A DNA stretch of 64,000 nucleotides from Azolla caroliniana (taxonomy: Eukaryota > Polypodiophyta): assembly GCA_043228905.1 (NCBI GenBank), contig JBHGNT010000014.1, positions 7,750,001-7,814,000 on the forward strand, in the 5' to 3' direction. The translations under genes and the position numbers were made by a program. The notes under the pieces were generated by a model. The model ran no database searches. It had not been told where the DNA came from and saw only the letters and a program-made list of their open reading frames with translations. Of the stretch, positions 43,139 through 54,362 are shown piece after piece; position 1 is the first letter of the stretch, and each line of letters opens with the position of its first letter.

Positions 43139-43361
43139 TGTTGAGAATCAAGCTCAACATAGTGCAACATGTCAATGCACCTTTTGAGAATCCATGATTA
43201 CTCAAAAGTCAAGAGTAGAACCACTACTCTCTACACATTAACTATGTGTCATAGAATCATATTCTATGACACATAACTATTGATACATATTCCCCATGAC
43301 TATGAGTCTTCACATTCCCCAAGAGAGAGAGAGAGTGGTTGTTGTAAGTTAATGAAGAGAG
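43139..43361 (+). repeat. 3' LTR of copia 38198-43361, truncated
   Basis: Aligns to the first half of 38198-38642, including the hairpin (43243-43257 with 43261-43275, both arms perfect). It departs from that copy after AATGAAGAGAGAG, where LINE sequence starts. Confidence 0.9.
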
Positions 43362-43364
43362 AGT

Positions 43365-46300
43365 GGTGGTTGTTCGAGGAATGGGTGAGGATCCTATCTA
43401 TCTCGATGAAGACCTCACCAAGATGCAAATTGAGCATCGCAAGAGTTGTATGCCAAAGGTTATGCAAGCTCCTAAAGAAGGGCATCGCGCCTTTTATCGA
43501 GATGGGCGAGTGATCATAAATGATCACACTACTAATTGACGGCGTGTGGCCCATGTGACAGAAAACACACTTAGGATGACCTTATGGAATTGTAACGGCG
43601 CACTCTGGGCACACCCCGGCCGCCTAGAGGGGATATTAAAGGAATCAAATATAGTTTGCCTAGTAGAAACACACCAAAGCCCAAATAGGGGACTCCCACG
43701 AGTCGAAGGATTTCGTTGGGAGTTGGCTTTTAGACAAACATCACGTCGATGAACTACCAGGGGATCTGGAGGTGTTGCAATATTGGTTTGGAGGGAGCTA
43801 CATAATAGGATAGAAATACTAAGCACAGACCCAAAAGCTCGTTTTATGTGGGTAAAAGTCTCCACAAGCAAGGACAAGGCAGTATTTTTCGTCATTTGTT
43901 ACTTCCCCCCGAAAGGCTCTCGTTATAATCTGGCTGGCGAGGCGAGATTAGTTGATGAAGGAGTGCCACATGGGCCTTCCCCATATGAACCTCTATCAGA
44001 TGACATAATCCGATATTCTTCCCAAGGAGAAGTATTCCTTGTAGGAGACTTTAATGCGAGAACCCAATCCCGACAATGCACAATATTTCAAATGAATAGA
44101 AACCTAGAAATGGTAAATGTCAATCCTATAGACATAGACACCACACGTAGATCAAAGGATCAAGGTGCGGATGCCACGAGCTTTGGCCATCATTTGCTCG
44201 AACTTGGCAGTCGGCACCAGATGGTCATATATAATGGTTTAGCCAAGTGGCCAGGTTCGGAAGAGCTCACATGTTTCCCACATGGAGGAGGAGAAAGCAC
44301 AATTGATTATCTAATAGGACGCCCTGAAGCTACCCACATGATTAACTCCTTCCGAGTGGCCCCATGTCCTATTGGCGCGGACCATAGTTTCTTATACTTC
44401 GAGCTAAAATGCGATATCTCTAACGTAACCAACTCTAGTCAACCACGCCATGACATCACAATACATTCCACACATGAGCTCTCTAACATATATGCTCAAC
44501 ATGTTCAAGCACATCTCTCCTCCCTTGATCCCTCCCTACCTTTAGAGAGCCTTAGTACGAAACTCACACACATCCTTCACTCTACAACAGTTAGTAGTTT
44601 ACCATTCATTAAACACTCCAATCAAGGTAAAGTAGGATCTATGCCACAAAATAGATGGTATGATGAGGATTGTAGGTGGTTACATAGACAACTTACAATA
44701 TCGCAACTCAGTGGTAGTATTACCTCAGTACAAGCTCGTAAAGAAATGCGCAAGATGACACGTCGTAAGAGACGAGCATGGGAGGCATCCCAATATTGGG
44801 AACTATACCATATGCTCATGAGTAGCGATTGTGCCACTGCATGGAAGAGATTACGGGAACCAAGACCACAAACACCCATCGAAGATCCTGAAACTTGGCA
44901 CACTTATACAGAGAGACTTTACCAAATCCCAAACCAACCACCCATTCCAATGCCTTCTACACCCCAACCTATTGTGGGAACACTCTTCACGACCTCTAGG
45001 GTCATGAAGGTCATAAAGAAATTACAACATAGGAAGTCCACGGACCACATAGGATTGTGAGCAGAACACATCATATATGCGAGAGAGTGCCTAGCTCCCT
45101 TGCTAACTCTAATCTTCAATCGTGCCCTCGCAGAGGGTTTTCCACCACAATGGACCATGAACACAGTGGCCCCCATACATAAGGGGGGGGACCCCATGGA
45201 CCCAAATACTTATAGGACCATTATGATAGGTCATACCCTTGCTAAATTATATGGTGCAGTAATGGAGGCAGAGCTTAGCGATTATATGGAGACCTTAAAT
45301 CTTCGTGCACCTGAACAGGCTGGCATTAGACGAGCCTTCTCCACTATTGATCATATCTTCACATTTAGATGCTTAATTGACCAGACTAAGGCTCGCAAGA
45401 AGAAACTATATTGTTGTTTTGTGGACTTCCGCAAAGCCTTGGACATGGTCCCTAGAGAGCGGTTGTTTGATAGGCTTAAGAGCTTGAGGATACCAGATGA
45501 CATGGTTTGGGCCATCTACGCACTATATGAACAAGTGTCTGTGTGTGTTCGATGCCCAGGTGGCATATCCGATAGTTTCACTAGCACTATTGGTGTAAAA
45601 CAAGGTTGCCCCTTGTCTCTGACTCTTTTTGGGATCTACATTGATGAGATCACAGATTTTATTGCTCGTAAGGGAGGTAATGGAGTAGTCCTTGGGGATA
45701 CGCATGTGCGTATCTTGCTCTATGCCGATGACATAGTTTTGCTCTCTGAATCCGAACACGACCTACAAAGGCACCTTAATGCCTTAGATGACTTTTGCAC
45801 ACAATGAGGATTGGTAGTGAATCTAGGGAAAACTAAAGTCCTTATCTTCCACACGTCGGCCCAAGTTAGAGCTAAGTGTCACATAACTATCTCCCATAGC
45901 CCAGTTGAGGTGGTTGGATCATATGTCTATCTCGGAGTCACTTTCAGTGCCCGCTTAGGTAAATTTTCGATGACACAAGTAGCGAAGGATAGACTTACAA
46001 GAGGACATACATCCCTCTCACTCCTCAAGAGACAATGCCACCAAGCATACTTCCAAGAGCCACAAACTAAAGGGTGGCTCTTTGACTCATAAGTGACTCC
46101 CTCTCTTATGTATGCATTAGCGGTTTGGGCTCCAGGACTACCGTCTTTCATGTGGACGCAATTAGAGAGACCATTGGTGATGATCTTATCACGCCAACTC
46201 TGAAGCAAATCGTCGCTCCCACATGACATTATTAGGGCTGAGTTCACTCTACCTCCTATGTTAGTAGAAGCACTTTTTCAACTTGTAGTCTTTATCCATA

Positions 46301-47514
46301 GGATACATAACCAACCGCAAATCGTCGGTCCCACATGACATTATTAGGGTTGAGTTCACTCTACCCCCTATGTCAGTAGAAGCACTTTTTCAACTTGTAG
46401 TCTTTATCCACAGGATACATAACCAACCGCAAATTTGTCGGTCCCACATGACATTATTAGGGCTGAGTTCACTCTACCCCCTATGTTAGTAGAAGCACTT
46501 TTTCAACTTGTAGTCTTTATCCTAAGGATACATAACCAACCACTTGATAGAATATACCATCAAGCCTTTAAGGCTTCTCGAGCACTATATGAGTCCGGCT
46601 ATACTAGCTCATGGTATGGCATGATGGTGAGTTGGCTTCTTGCCAACGGTCTAGACATTAATAAGCTCCTCCCCCTTAAGTATGACCACACGACTGATAA
46701 TACTTTAATCTCTCATGAGGACCGTAATAAAGTAATACGCCAAGAAATATGGCAAATTTATACTCGGTATAAATGGATCACCCCACTAGAGCCACTCCTA
46801 TCTAAAATGTCGTACTATAAGGAACACTTTATGCACTTCTCTAAGTTAGGTTTTTTCACGCGACCAAGATATCTAAATGTAATCTTACCACATGCACTAA
46901 GGGTTGCCATTGGTCAACTTAGAATTTCATCTCACCAACTTGAGATTGAGAATGGATGTACTAATGGAGTCCCTAGGGAGGAAAGGATATGTAGGTTATG
47001 CCACATAGAGATAGAGGATGAGTACCATTTTACATGCAAATGCCCCACCTATGCCGAGATAAGGGCAAAATACCAAGACATACTTGGTTCCTCTCCCACC
47101 CTCCCTAAACTATTAGATACGCTAGATATAAAGAAATTAGGTAGATACATCTTAGAATTGAAACAACACAGAGAGAATAAGTTACAAAAAGTTGATAATA
47201 ATGTTGCTAATGTTTACCAACATGTAACAAATGAAGTTTTTCAGGAACAGGGGGAGACAATGAATGTCGACACACTTGCATCACTCGGGCTTTTCCTTGA
47301 TGAAGCAGAAAATCAAAGAAGAACCAAACGCCCTTGGATGTCGGGTTTAAAAGCAACTCAACGAGATGTCGAAGCAATAAAGAAAATAAGGGAACGTGAA
47401 CTACACCGTCTAGAAGCCATGGCTAGGGCACTCTATGCATCGGGACCATGGGTCACACCCACACCAAAAACTTTTGATCTTCCACTTCTTTCTGAGAGAC
47501 TTGGGTGGAAATGA
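43365..47514 (+). pseudogene. LINE ORF2: endonuclease and reverse transcriptase
   Basis: All blocks lie in one reading frame to a stop at 47512-47514. The endonuclease (exonuclease/endonuclease/phosphatase fold) has WNCNG near 43585, ETHQ near 43665, GDFNART near 44045 and GADHSF near 44375. The RT has APIHKGGD near 45168, CCFVDFRKALD near 45412, KQGCPLS near 45598 and YADD at 45721-45732. A C-terminal CX2C..H..C motif (CRLCHIEIEDEYHFTCKC) lies near 46990. TGA stops lie at 43750, 45058, 45805 and 46201 and TAA at 46090. A 112 bp segment is triplicated at 46205-46541. The protein would nick DNA and copy its RNA onto it in the nucleus. Confidence 0.93.
46205..46541 (+). repeat. Triplicated 112 bp segment in LINE ORF2
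   Basis: Units at 46205-46316, 46317-46428 and 46429-46541 (112, 112, 113 bp) are nearly identical. The first and third read in the ORF2 frame and the middle one out of frame. The two extra units plus a 1 bp insertion add 225 bp, a multiple of three. Confidence 0.95.
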
Positions 47515-47729
47515 GATTAGGCTTAGTGCAAAGTTTTGTGCACTACTAGAACTCTCTTAGCTTAAGCTATTTTCTTTTATTTTAGTTTTGATGATTGGAT
47601 AAACACTAATTTTTGTTGTAACCCAATTGTCTCATGGGCCAAATTTGGCCTTAGAAGATGTTAATATATCTTTCTTTCTTTCTCTCTCTCTTTGCAATAG
47701 TAATAATAATAATAACTCTAAAGACAACA

Positions 47730-47964
47730 TACAGTGATTGCCTCAAGTCATATTTATACTTATATGACTTTAGGACTATTTACAAATATGGCCATGACAA
47801 GCACTCTCGAAACATATTTACAGATATGTCCCTGGATCCGATTCACACCGAATTCATCCAGATACCTTCCGGATTGGTCCGGTCCGGTTCTTTACTTCGG
47901 CTCGTCCGATCTAGCTTGTCCGGTTCTCATTCGGATCCCATCCGGAGGGATCGAATTCCCAACA
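47730..47964 (-). repeat. LTR fragment, family F
   Basis: Matches parts of the LTRs at 98-807 and 60964-61774: the CAAGTCATATTTATAC block, the CATATTTACAGATATGTCC block, CCGG-rich sequence and the terminal CATCCGGAGGGA..CCCAACA. The minisatellite is reduced here. No attached coding sequence. Confidence 0.8.
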
Positions 47965-48330
47965 CATGTACGCTATTGGTTTGTCTTCTAAAAGCCTATA
48001 CACATAATCGTAATCATCTAGTCTTGCATAAAAAATACCTTCGATGTAGAATGTTCAGGCATATACAAAATTTCCCCAAGCATCTACGAGTTTGTGCGTT
48101 CCACACTATTTACAAACTGTGCACTTCAATATATCGAAATCAACACCCTCTAAATTTCCTTCTTTTGCATTTACAACGAAATTATCCCCAAGTTTTAAGA
48201 CATCACTCAATGTATATCCACGTCCCTGATATGTGAAGTCAACATTCTTTTTTGTTTCTCCATCAATTGCTTCCTTATCATTCAATGTAAGGCACTCCCA
48301 ATTCTGAATATATGCGTTGTTTAAACAATA
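47965..48330 (-). pseudogene. Unidentified coding remnant
   Basis: A minus-strand frame of about 120 codons is broken only by TAG near 48110 and TGA near 48055. It reads with normal protein composition: NNAYIQNWECLTLND, then VDFTYQGRGYTLSDVLKLGD, DFDILKCTVCK and FYIEGIFYARLDDYDYVYRL. It does not resemble the copia, gypsy or LINE proteins here. The TLxDxxxxGDxxxV pattern faintly recalls BAH-type chromatin modules, but I would not assign it. It may be a host-gene fragment carried by a transposon, or an exon of an unknown transposase. Confidence 0.5.
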
Positions 48331-48339
48331 CTGATGAAG

Positions 48340-49180
48340 AGATAGAGAAAAATGATAGAGAAGAGAGGAGGAGGAAAAAAGAATGTTTCAATATACTAAT
48401 AAGAAAAGAATACAATACTCTTATACTCTAAGGGTAACAAAAACCAAATAACTACTTAAATATAATATTAGACAAAAAAGTCTTTCCTTCTTCACCCTTT
48501 CTTCTACTAAGCTTCTTATAACCCTCTTATTCTTTCTCCCTTCTTCTTGTAGATAATCTATCCTCCCCTTTTGCTAAGGATACCCTCATATTTATAGGTT
48601 TCTAGTTGCAATATTCTTGCTTTTTTCTTTTCTTTTCTTTTACATATCGTCGAGTTTGTGTGGTGTTTTTTTCATATCATTATTTTTGTTTTGTCATCAA
48701 AATTGGTCATACAAGAAAGCTCTCTTTGTCAGCTTTCTTATGAATCTTTTCTTTTGAAATTTGGATAAGAGATGAAGTTATGAGCTTTTTTCTCTACCTT
48801 GCTTTTTCTACTTAATTTCCTACGTTTTTCTTCAAGTTTTTCTATTTTTGAAAAACACCTCTAACTTTATTTCTCTTCAATTTCATTTATCTTTTAACTC
48901 TTGGACCTTTCACATTGTGCTTTATTCTTCTATACCTTCGCATCCAATGTATTTGTCACGGTCTTTTCCTATGAGCAAAAATCGACTTCACAATAAGCAT
49001 CTAGGGCAATCATTATATGTGTATCATTATTGTGAGATAGTTAGAACGGGGAGTGGTCTCCGTAACTATGAGAACATGTGAGAGAGGGAGAATATGAGTA
49101 AGTGCAACTCTATAGCCGTTTGTTGACGAAGAAGAACTCGAGGTCGTTTTCTCTGAGTTTCTTGTTGTACCCCCCTCATC
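48340..49180. other. Unassigned AT-rich DNA
   Basis: No coding block, LTR terminus or repeat was recognised. The left end is GA-rich on the plus strand (48340-48385) and the rest T-rich. Confidence 0.5.
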
Positions 49181-49364
49181 ATCATAGTGATTTTTTTCGG
49201 AGCAAGTGGAGTCCACGTGGTTTTCCCAGTTCGGGTTTCCACGATAAAATCTGTGTGTTCTTTGTTTTTAACAATTCTGTTCTTCGGTTTTCTATCTGAG
49301 CATTTTTTGTTGCACACGAATATACAAACTGTAACCGGTTGTGGCCGATCACGAGCACAACAAG
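49181..49364 (+). repeat. LTR 3' end (U5) of plus-strand family F copia
   Basis: CCACGTGGTTTTCCCAGTT..TTTCCACG and CCGGTTGTGGCCGA match, reversed, the primer-proximal ends of the LTRs at 98-807 and 60964-61774. The 5' part is not recognisable. Confidence 0.7.
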
Positions 49365-49376
49365 TAGTATCAAAGC
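49365..49376 (+). promoter_or_regulatory. Degenerate primer-binding site
   Basis: TAGTATCAAAGC differs from the tRNA-Met site by two G-to-A changes. It lies between the LTR end and gag. Confidence 0.8.
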
Positions 49377-49386
49377 GAACAAGAAA

Positions 49387-50655
49387 ATGGACGAGTTATT
49401 CGAAAGCATGTTCAAGCTCACCGGTTTCAACTACCCAGTGTGGAAGTTGAAGATGAGGGATATGCTCATGGTCAAAGTCCTCTGGCTGCCGGTACAGTTC
49501 GGGGACAAAAAACCAGACAAGATCGATGCCACGACATGGGAGGTGATGCATATGAAGACGACAACATACATACGGTGCTTCATCGACATGAGCCTGTACA
49601 ACAACTTCAATGAAGAAAGTAAGGCTCATGTGCTATGGGAGAAAATCGGCACCATGCTGGAGAGCAAAAACGGCATAAATGGGGTTTTGGTATTTCGGAA
49701 GTTACTCTGATACTAGGACGGATCCAACATGGCGGAGCACATGAACGCATTTCAGGGGCTCATAAATCAAACAACTTCGCTTGAAGTACCTCTAGCCGAC
49801 GAGGTACTTGCATTACTCCTGCTCGGTTCCCTCCCGGATAGTTGGGAGATGCTGGTTGTCACTTTGGGCAACGTCGGGCCAGAAGGAAAGCAATGGTTCC
49901 TAGCAAGGGTAAAATCAAGCATGCTAGATGAAGAATCTCACTGGAAGGACCGGGAATCTGGAACCGACCTGAAGGCCTTGGTTACGGAAGATGACCGTAA
50001 CCGGGGAAGAGGCTGAAATCGGAGTCCCCAAAATCGGGAAAAATCGGGGACAATGTCAAAGTCAAGGTGGGGAGGGGCTACTTGCTTCTACTGTGGGAAG
50101 CTGGGGGGAAGCTGGGGCACTTTCAGAAGAACTATCGGCATTTCCGGAAAGAGAAAGTGGCCGACACCACCGATTCGAAGAAGAGTTCTGACCGAAATGG
50201 TTCGGACCATAGAGGTCCGGATCGGAAAGGAACGTCGGCGATCGCGACAACTGAAGAGGGACTGTTGCTCATCATCGAGGAGAATGAGTTAAACCTTGTC
50301 GGCGACAAGACAACGTGGGTTGTTGATTCTGGAGCATCATCCCACCTCACATCGGACCAGAAATGCTTCTCGTCCTATAGTGTCGGAGATCACGACTGTG
50401 TCCAGATGGGGAATGAAGGGTCATGCCGAATTGTCGGCATAGGAGATGTGTGGTTGCTGACATCAATTGGGTGCAAATTGTTGTTGAAGGATGTCCAACA
50501 TGTTCCGAAGGTTCGGTTGAACCTAATATCAGCCGGTTGGCTAAATGATGAAGGCTATGTACATGGGTAGCATCCGAAACAGAGTCATGAAATTCAGCAA
50601 AGGAAGATTGATTGTGGCTCGAGCCCAGAAGATCAACATGTTGTACTTGATAAAG
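49387..50655 (+). pseudogene. Copia gag and protease, family F
   Basis: ATG at 49387 starts MDELFESMFKLTGFNYPVW. The frame runs through MHMKTTTYIRCFIDMSLYNNFNEE near 49545 to a TGA at about 49708, then resumes with MAEHMNAFQGLINQ. The zinc knuckle CFYCGKLGG.. near 50085 is disrupted by a small insertion, and KLGHFQKNYRHF continues in the next frame. The protease WVVDSGASSHLT lies at 50318-50353. The part ends with NLISAGWLNDEGY near 50520, and a deletion near 50655 joins it to the integrase core. Confidence 0.9.
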
Positions 50656-51310
50656 GCTACACGGTCTCACTGTTGAAGACAAAGGATCAGGTGTTGTCCG
50701 TCTTCAAGGAGCTCCACATGAGAGTGGAAAGGGAAAGCGGCTAGAAGATAAAGGCGGTTCGAGCAGATAATGAAGGTGAATATTGGGGGCAGTTCGAGGA
50801 GTACTACCAGTCAAAGGGAATCCGGCTCGAATTCACCATGTTGAAGATGCCGGAATTGAACGGGTGACGAATGAACGAATGAACCAGACCATAATGGAGA
50901 GAGTCTGAAGCATGCTAGCACATGCAAAGTTATCCTAGACGTTTTGGGTTGAGGCACTGATGACGGCGACGTACGAGATTAACTGATTACCCTCACCACC
51001 CTTCAAAGGAGACACACCACAGAGAGTATGGACCGGTAAAGACGTGTCTTACCGGCATCTGAAGGTATTCCGTTGTCTCGCTTATGTGCATGTTGCAAAG
51101 GATATGAGAGGAAAGTTGGATCCAAAGTCCCAGCCATGCATATTCCTGGGATACAGCGATGATGAGTTCGGCTACCGAGTGTGGGACTTGGTCGACAAGA
51201 AGGTGTTCTGGAGTCGAGACATAGTCTTCATGGAAGACAAGAGTATTGTCGACTGGGAGTCGAAGAAGAAGATAGCAGACTTCGGATCAACTGACGGGAC
51301 CCATCCGGCC
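50656..51310 (+). pseudogene. Copia integrase core fragment
   Basis: Starts inside the core at LLKTKDQVLSVFKELHMRVERESG, followed by a TAG at about 50741 where the copy at 59300 has Gln. Then KAVRADNEGEY near 50755 and KGIRLEFT near 50815, followed by a heavily shifted part. The HLKVFRCLAYVHVAKDMRGKLDPKS block is at 51054 and FLGYSDDEFGYRVWD near 51145. The zinc domain and first catalytic Asp are deleted. Confidence 0.87.
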
Positions 51311-52069
51311 GGAAGCCAAATAACACTTGAAGAACCGGCCGGAGTCGGACAAGAGACCAAACCGATCGAAGAAGAAGATCAGGACACTAGAACCGGACAA
51401 GACCCCAAATCAGATTCGGATGAAGAACAAACGGAGGAACCGGCAGCTGAGAACCAAGGAAGAAGATATATTCTCAGAGAGAGAAGAGCCCCCCGGAGAT
51501 TTCCGGATGCAGAGCATGTGTTACTGACGGATGAGGGGGAGTTGGAAAGTTTCAAAGAAGCCAAGAAAGACACACACGTCCGCAATTGGTTGAGTGTCAT
51601 GTAGGACGCGATGGATTCCCTGCATGAGAACCACACATATGAACTGACGGAGTTGCTGAAAGGAAAGAGGGCACTCCGAAACAAGTGGGTGTACAAGCTG
51701 AAATGGGGAGACTCCAGAAATCCACCAAGGTATAAGGTCCGCATTATGGTGAAGGGATTCTAGTAGAAGAAAGGAGTGGATTTCGATGAGATCTCTGCCC
51801 TGGTAGTGAAGATGACATCCATCCAGACGGTGTTGAGCATTTCGGCAAGCATGGACCTCGAGGTAGAGCAACTAGACGTCAAGACAACGTTCCTACATGG
51901 CGACCTCGACGAAGAGATCTACATGCAACAGCCAGAAGGATTCGTCAGAAAAGGGAAGGCGCACCTAGTATGCCGGTTGAAGAAGAGCTTATACGGACTG
52001 AAGCAAGCTCCCCGGCAATGGTAACGGATGTTCGACTCCTTCATGACCGATCAAGGATACCACAAGACG
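51311..52069 (+). pseudogene. Copia RT N-terminal part, truncated at telomeric repeat
   Basis: An acidic linker is followed by RYILRERRAPRRFPDAEHVLLTDEGELE near 51465, ELTELLKGKRALRNKWVYKLK near 51640, KKGVDFDEISALVVKMTSI near 51770, VEQLDVKTTFLHGDLDEEIYMQQPEGF near 51865 and KSLYGLKQAPRQW near 51985. TAG at about 51602 and 51763 stands where relatives have Gln. The sequence stops after FMTDQGYHKT at 52069, before the catalytic YVDD, exactly where the telomere-type repeat begins. Confidence 0.9.
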
Positions 52070-52099
52070 TAGGTTTAGGGTTTAGGGTTTAGGGTTTAG
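52070..52099 (+). repeat. Interstitial telomeric repeat (TTTAGGG)n
   Basis: Thirty bases of perfect TTTAGGG repeat phase: four partial-to-full copies from TAGG at 52070 to TTTAG at 52099. This is the Arabidopsis-type plant telomere unit. It lies between a truncated copia RT and a truncated copia gag, with 18 bp of unrelated filler after it. Confidence 0.95.
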
Positions 52100-52117
52100 A
52101 CTCATGTAACCCCATAG

Positions 52118-52990
52118 TGGAAGATGCACCAATACCAGCTTGGGCATGGTTATTGGAGCTATGTCAACGGAGCTAACGACACAACACTTGATGCGGCCCA
52201 CAAGGACTTCCCGGTGTGGGAACAAGCGGCAAGCAGAGTGATGTACTACTTTGCGTCCAATGTTGGAGACCAGCTGCTAAGCCATGTCCGAGATGCCAAG
52301 ACGCCAAAAGAAGCTTGGGGAAACCTGAAGAAGGTTTTAATGGCAAGCACTATGGCCCGGAAGCTGCAACTCTGACAGGAGTTGAGCAATGTCTGACAGA
52401 AGGACATGTCGGTAGCCGATTACACAGCCGGAATCAAAGAGATCTGTGACTCACTTGCCTCTATCAACGTCACTGTAGAGGAAGATGAGATGGTGCACAT
52501 CTATCTTGGGGTCCTAGCGTCTAAGTTCAGAGCGTTCCGAATGGCGGTATGTACAAGGGAGAATACGCCGTCATTTTTCGACTTACAGTCAATGCTCCTT
52601 GTAGAGAAGAACCACACCAATGCGTCAACAAGTGCACCCACCGACAGCGGATCGGCCCCGTGCGCGTGGTGGACGAGGCTGGTCGGCTCATAATGGTAGC
52701 GGCTAGCAAGAGCAAGACCGAAGGCATAGAGAACGTGCCAACAACAGTTTTGGACCCTCCACAACAAGGGGGAGTCAAGGCGGCGCCGGAGGCGAACAAG
52801 CAAAGGCCGACACAGAATGCTAGTATTGTGGTAAAAAGGGCCATAGAGAAAGCGAGTGTTGGAAGAAGCACACCAATTCGGACAGATCCGGATCCGGCAA
52901 GGACAACAGAGAGAACCGGCAATACTCGCACTACGCAGAAGGATTGGGAGGATCCAAAACCAGGAAAGTTGGTAAAGGGCCAGCCTTGGT
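52118..52990 (+). pseudogene. Copia gag, 5'-truncated
   Basis: Starts in the middle of the KMHQY block and continues with GYWSYVNGAND, FPVWEQAASRVMYYFASN, KTPKEAWGNLKK and NTPSFFDLQSMLLVEKNH near 52570. The zinc knuckle at about 52815-52860 has the first aromatic residue replaced by TAG. Two TGA stops lie near 52374 and 52395. It is close to the gag at 7737-8695. LTR and primer site are absent on the left. Confidence 0.9.
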
Positions 52991-54362
52991 GATGAAACAA
53001 GAGGCTAACTCGATGAAGAAGACCACTTCCAAATCAGAGGAAGTGTGGTATGTTGATTCCGGTGTGTCGAATCACATGAAGAGCCACAAAGAGTGGTTCT
53101 CTTTCTTGGAGAAACCGGAACAACTGGGAGTCGTCGAAACCGGAGACGACACTACTCACCCAATCATGCATGTCGGAGAAGTCCCTTTGAACCACATCGG
53201 ACAGAGGGGGAAGCTTATGAACGAATTACACGTTCCGACTATCACGAAGAACCTGGTGGCAATCGGTCAGATCGTTGACCAAGGGATGCAAGTGTAGTTT
53301 ACGCACCTTGGGTGCTTCATCGAGGAAGAGGGCCAGATTATTGCGCAAGGCCAGATTATTGCGCAATGACGTCGACACCGCTTTGTCCGCCAAAGGACAG
53401 AAGATTGAATCGGATATTGATCTCTGCCACGTCAATTACCGGATGCTTCAAGACCTGCAAACGAAACAAGTTGTTTTCAGTTTGCCGAAATTCAGTGGCC
53501 GGAAGGCCCAAATATGTGAAGCCTGCCAACTCGGGAAGCAATACTGGCTTCCTTTCCCCACCGAACAAAACCATAGCCGTAACAAGCTCAACCTTATTCA
53601 TTCAGATGTATGGGGACCGGCACAGAACATTAGTCTTGGCGGGAGACGATACTTCGTCTCCTTCATTGACGACTACAACCGGCACACATGGATCTACCTC
53701 ATTGAGCAGAAGAGTGAAGTCTTTGAGTGTTTCCGGAACTTGCAAAGCCTGGTTGAACGGGAAACGGAGAGGAAGATCAAGTGCCTGCGGTCGGATGGCG
53801 GAAAAGAATATTTTTCCGGCCAATTCAACAGTTATCTACAACAAAAAGGAATTCGGAGAGAGTACAATTGTAGATACACACCGGAGCAAAACGGTGTGGC
53901 CGAGAGGAAGAACGGCTCGATTATTGACGCGGCAAGGGCGATGCTGGAGGAGAAGAGCATGCCCAAATTCTACTGGGCTGAGGCGGTCCGGACGACCGTC
54001 TATATCCAAAGCCGGATCGGTGACAAGGTGTCCGCGCATGAGCTGTATTTCGGGCACAAGCCAAATTTGAGACACCTTCGGATATTTGGTAGTATTGCAT
54101 ATGTGCATGTGCCGGATGACAAGCGGAGGAAGTTGGATGCAAAGTCGGAGAAATGCATCCTGATCGGTTACTCACATGAGCAAAAGGGGTATAAGTGTTA
54201 TAACCCCCAGACGAAGCAGGTCCGAGTTAGCCAGGATGTTGAGTTTGATGGGACGACATCATGGTATGCCTTACCGGCTCCGACTTTTGACCCCGACCTG
54301 ATACAGGAGGTTGAGGCTAGTGAGCCTGAACTGGTTCAGTTAGAAGACGAAGAGTTCGAGAC
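52991..54362 (+). pseudogene. Copia protease and integrase
   Basis: Protease WYVDSGVSNHMKSH near 53046 (the usual Ala after DSG is Val). A TAG follows GMQV at about 53296, where a relative has Gln. A short tandem duplication (AAGGCCAGATTATTGCGC, twice, at 53332-53366) disrupts the frame. Integrase: CEACQLGKQYWLPFP near 53517, NLIHSDVWGPAQN near 53590, FIDDYNRHTWIYL near 53663, LRSDGGKEYFSGQ near 53785, QNGVAERKN near 53887 and IFGSIAYVHVP near 54080. The frame from 53384 to 54360 is open. It is cut by a LINE at about 54362. Confidence 0.92.

Larger units (their letters stand above)
38198..43361 (+). mobile_element. Plus-strand copia, family C, 3' LTR truncated
   Basis: 5' LTR (38198-38642), tRNA-Met primer site, gag, protease, integrase, RT, RNase H, polypurine tract and the first 223 bp of the 3' LTR are present. 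The 3' LTR is cut where a LINE begins, so no target duplication can be tested. The two LTR parts and the LTR at 9946-10403 share a conserved hairpin. Coding frames have many stops. Confidence 0.94.
43362..47690 (+). mobile_element. LINE (non-LTR retrotransposon), about 4.3 kb
   Basis: Endonuclease, reverse transcriptase and a C-terminal zinc motif lie in one direction, in the order of an ORF2 protein. The 3' untranslated part (47518-47690) ends in T- and C-rich sequence and a TAA microsatellite at 47700-47715 rather than a clear poly(A). No ORF1 is visible, so it is 5'-truncated or of a single-ORF type. It cuts the LTR of the upstream copia. Confidence 0.88.
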
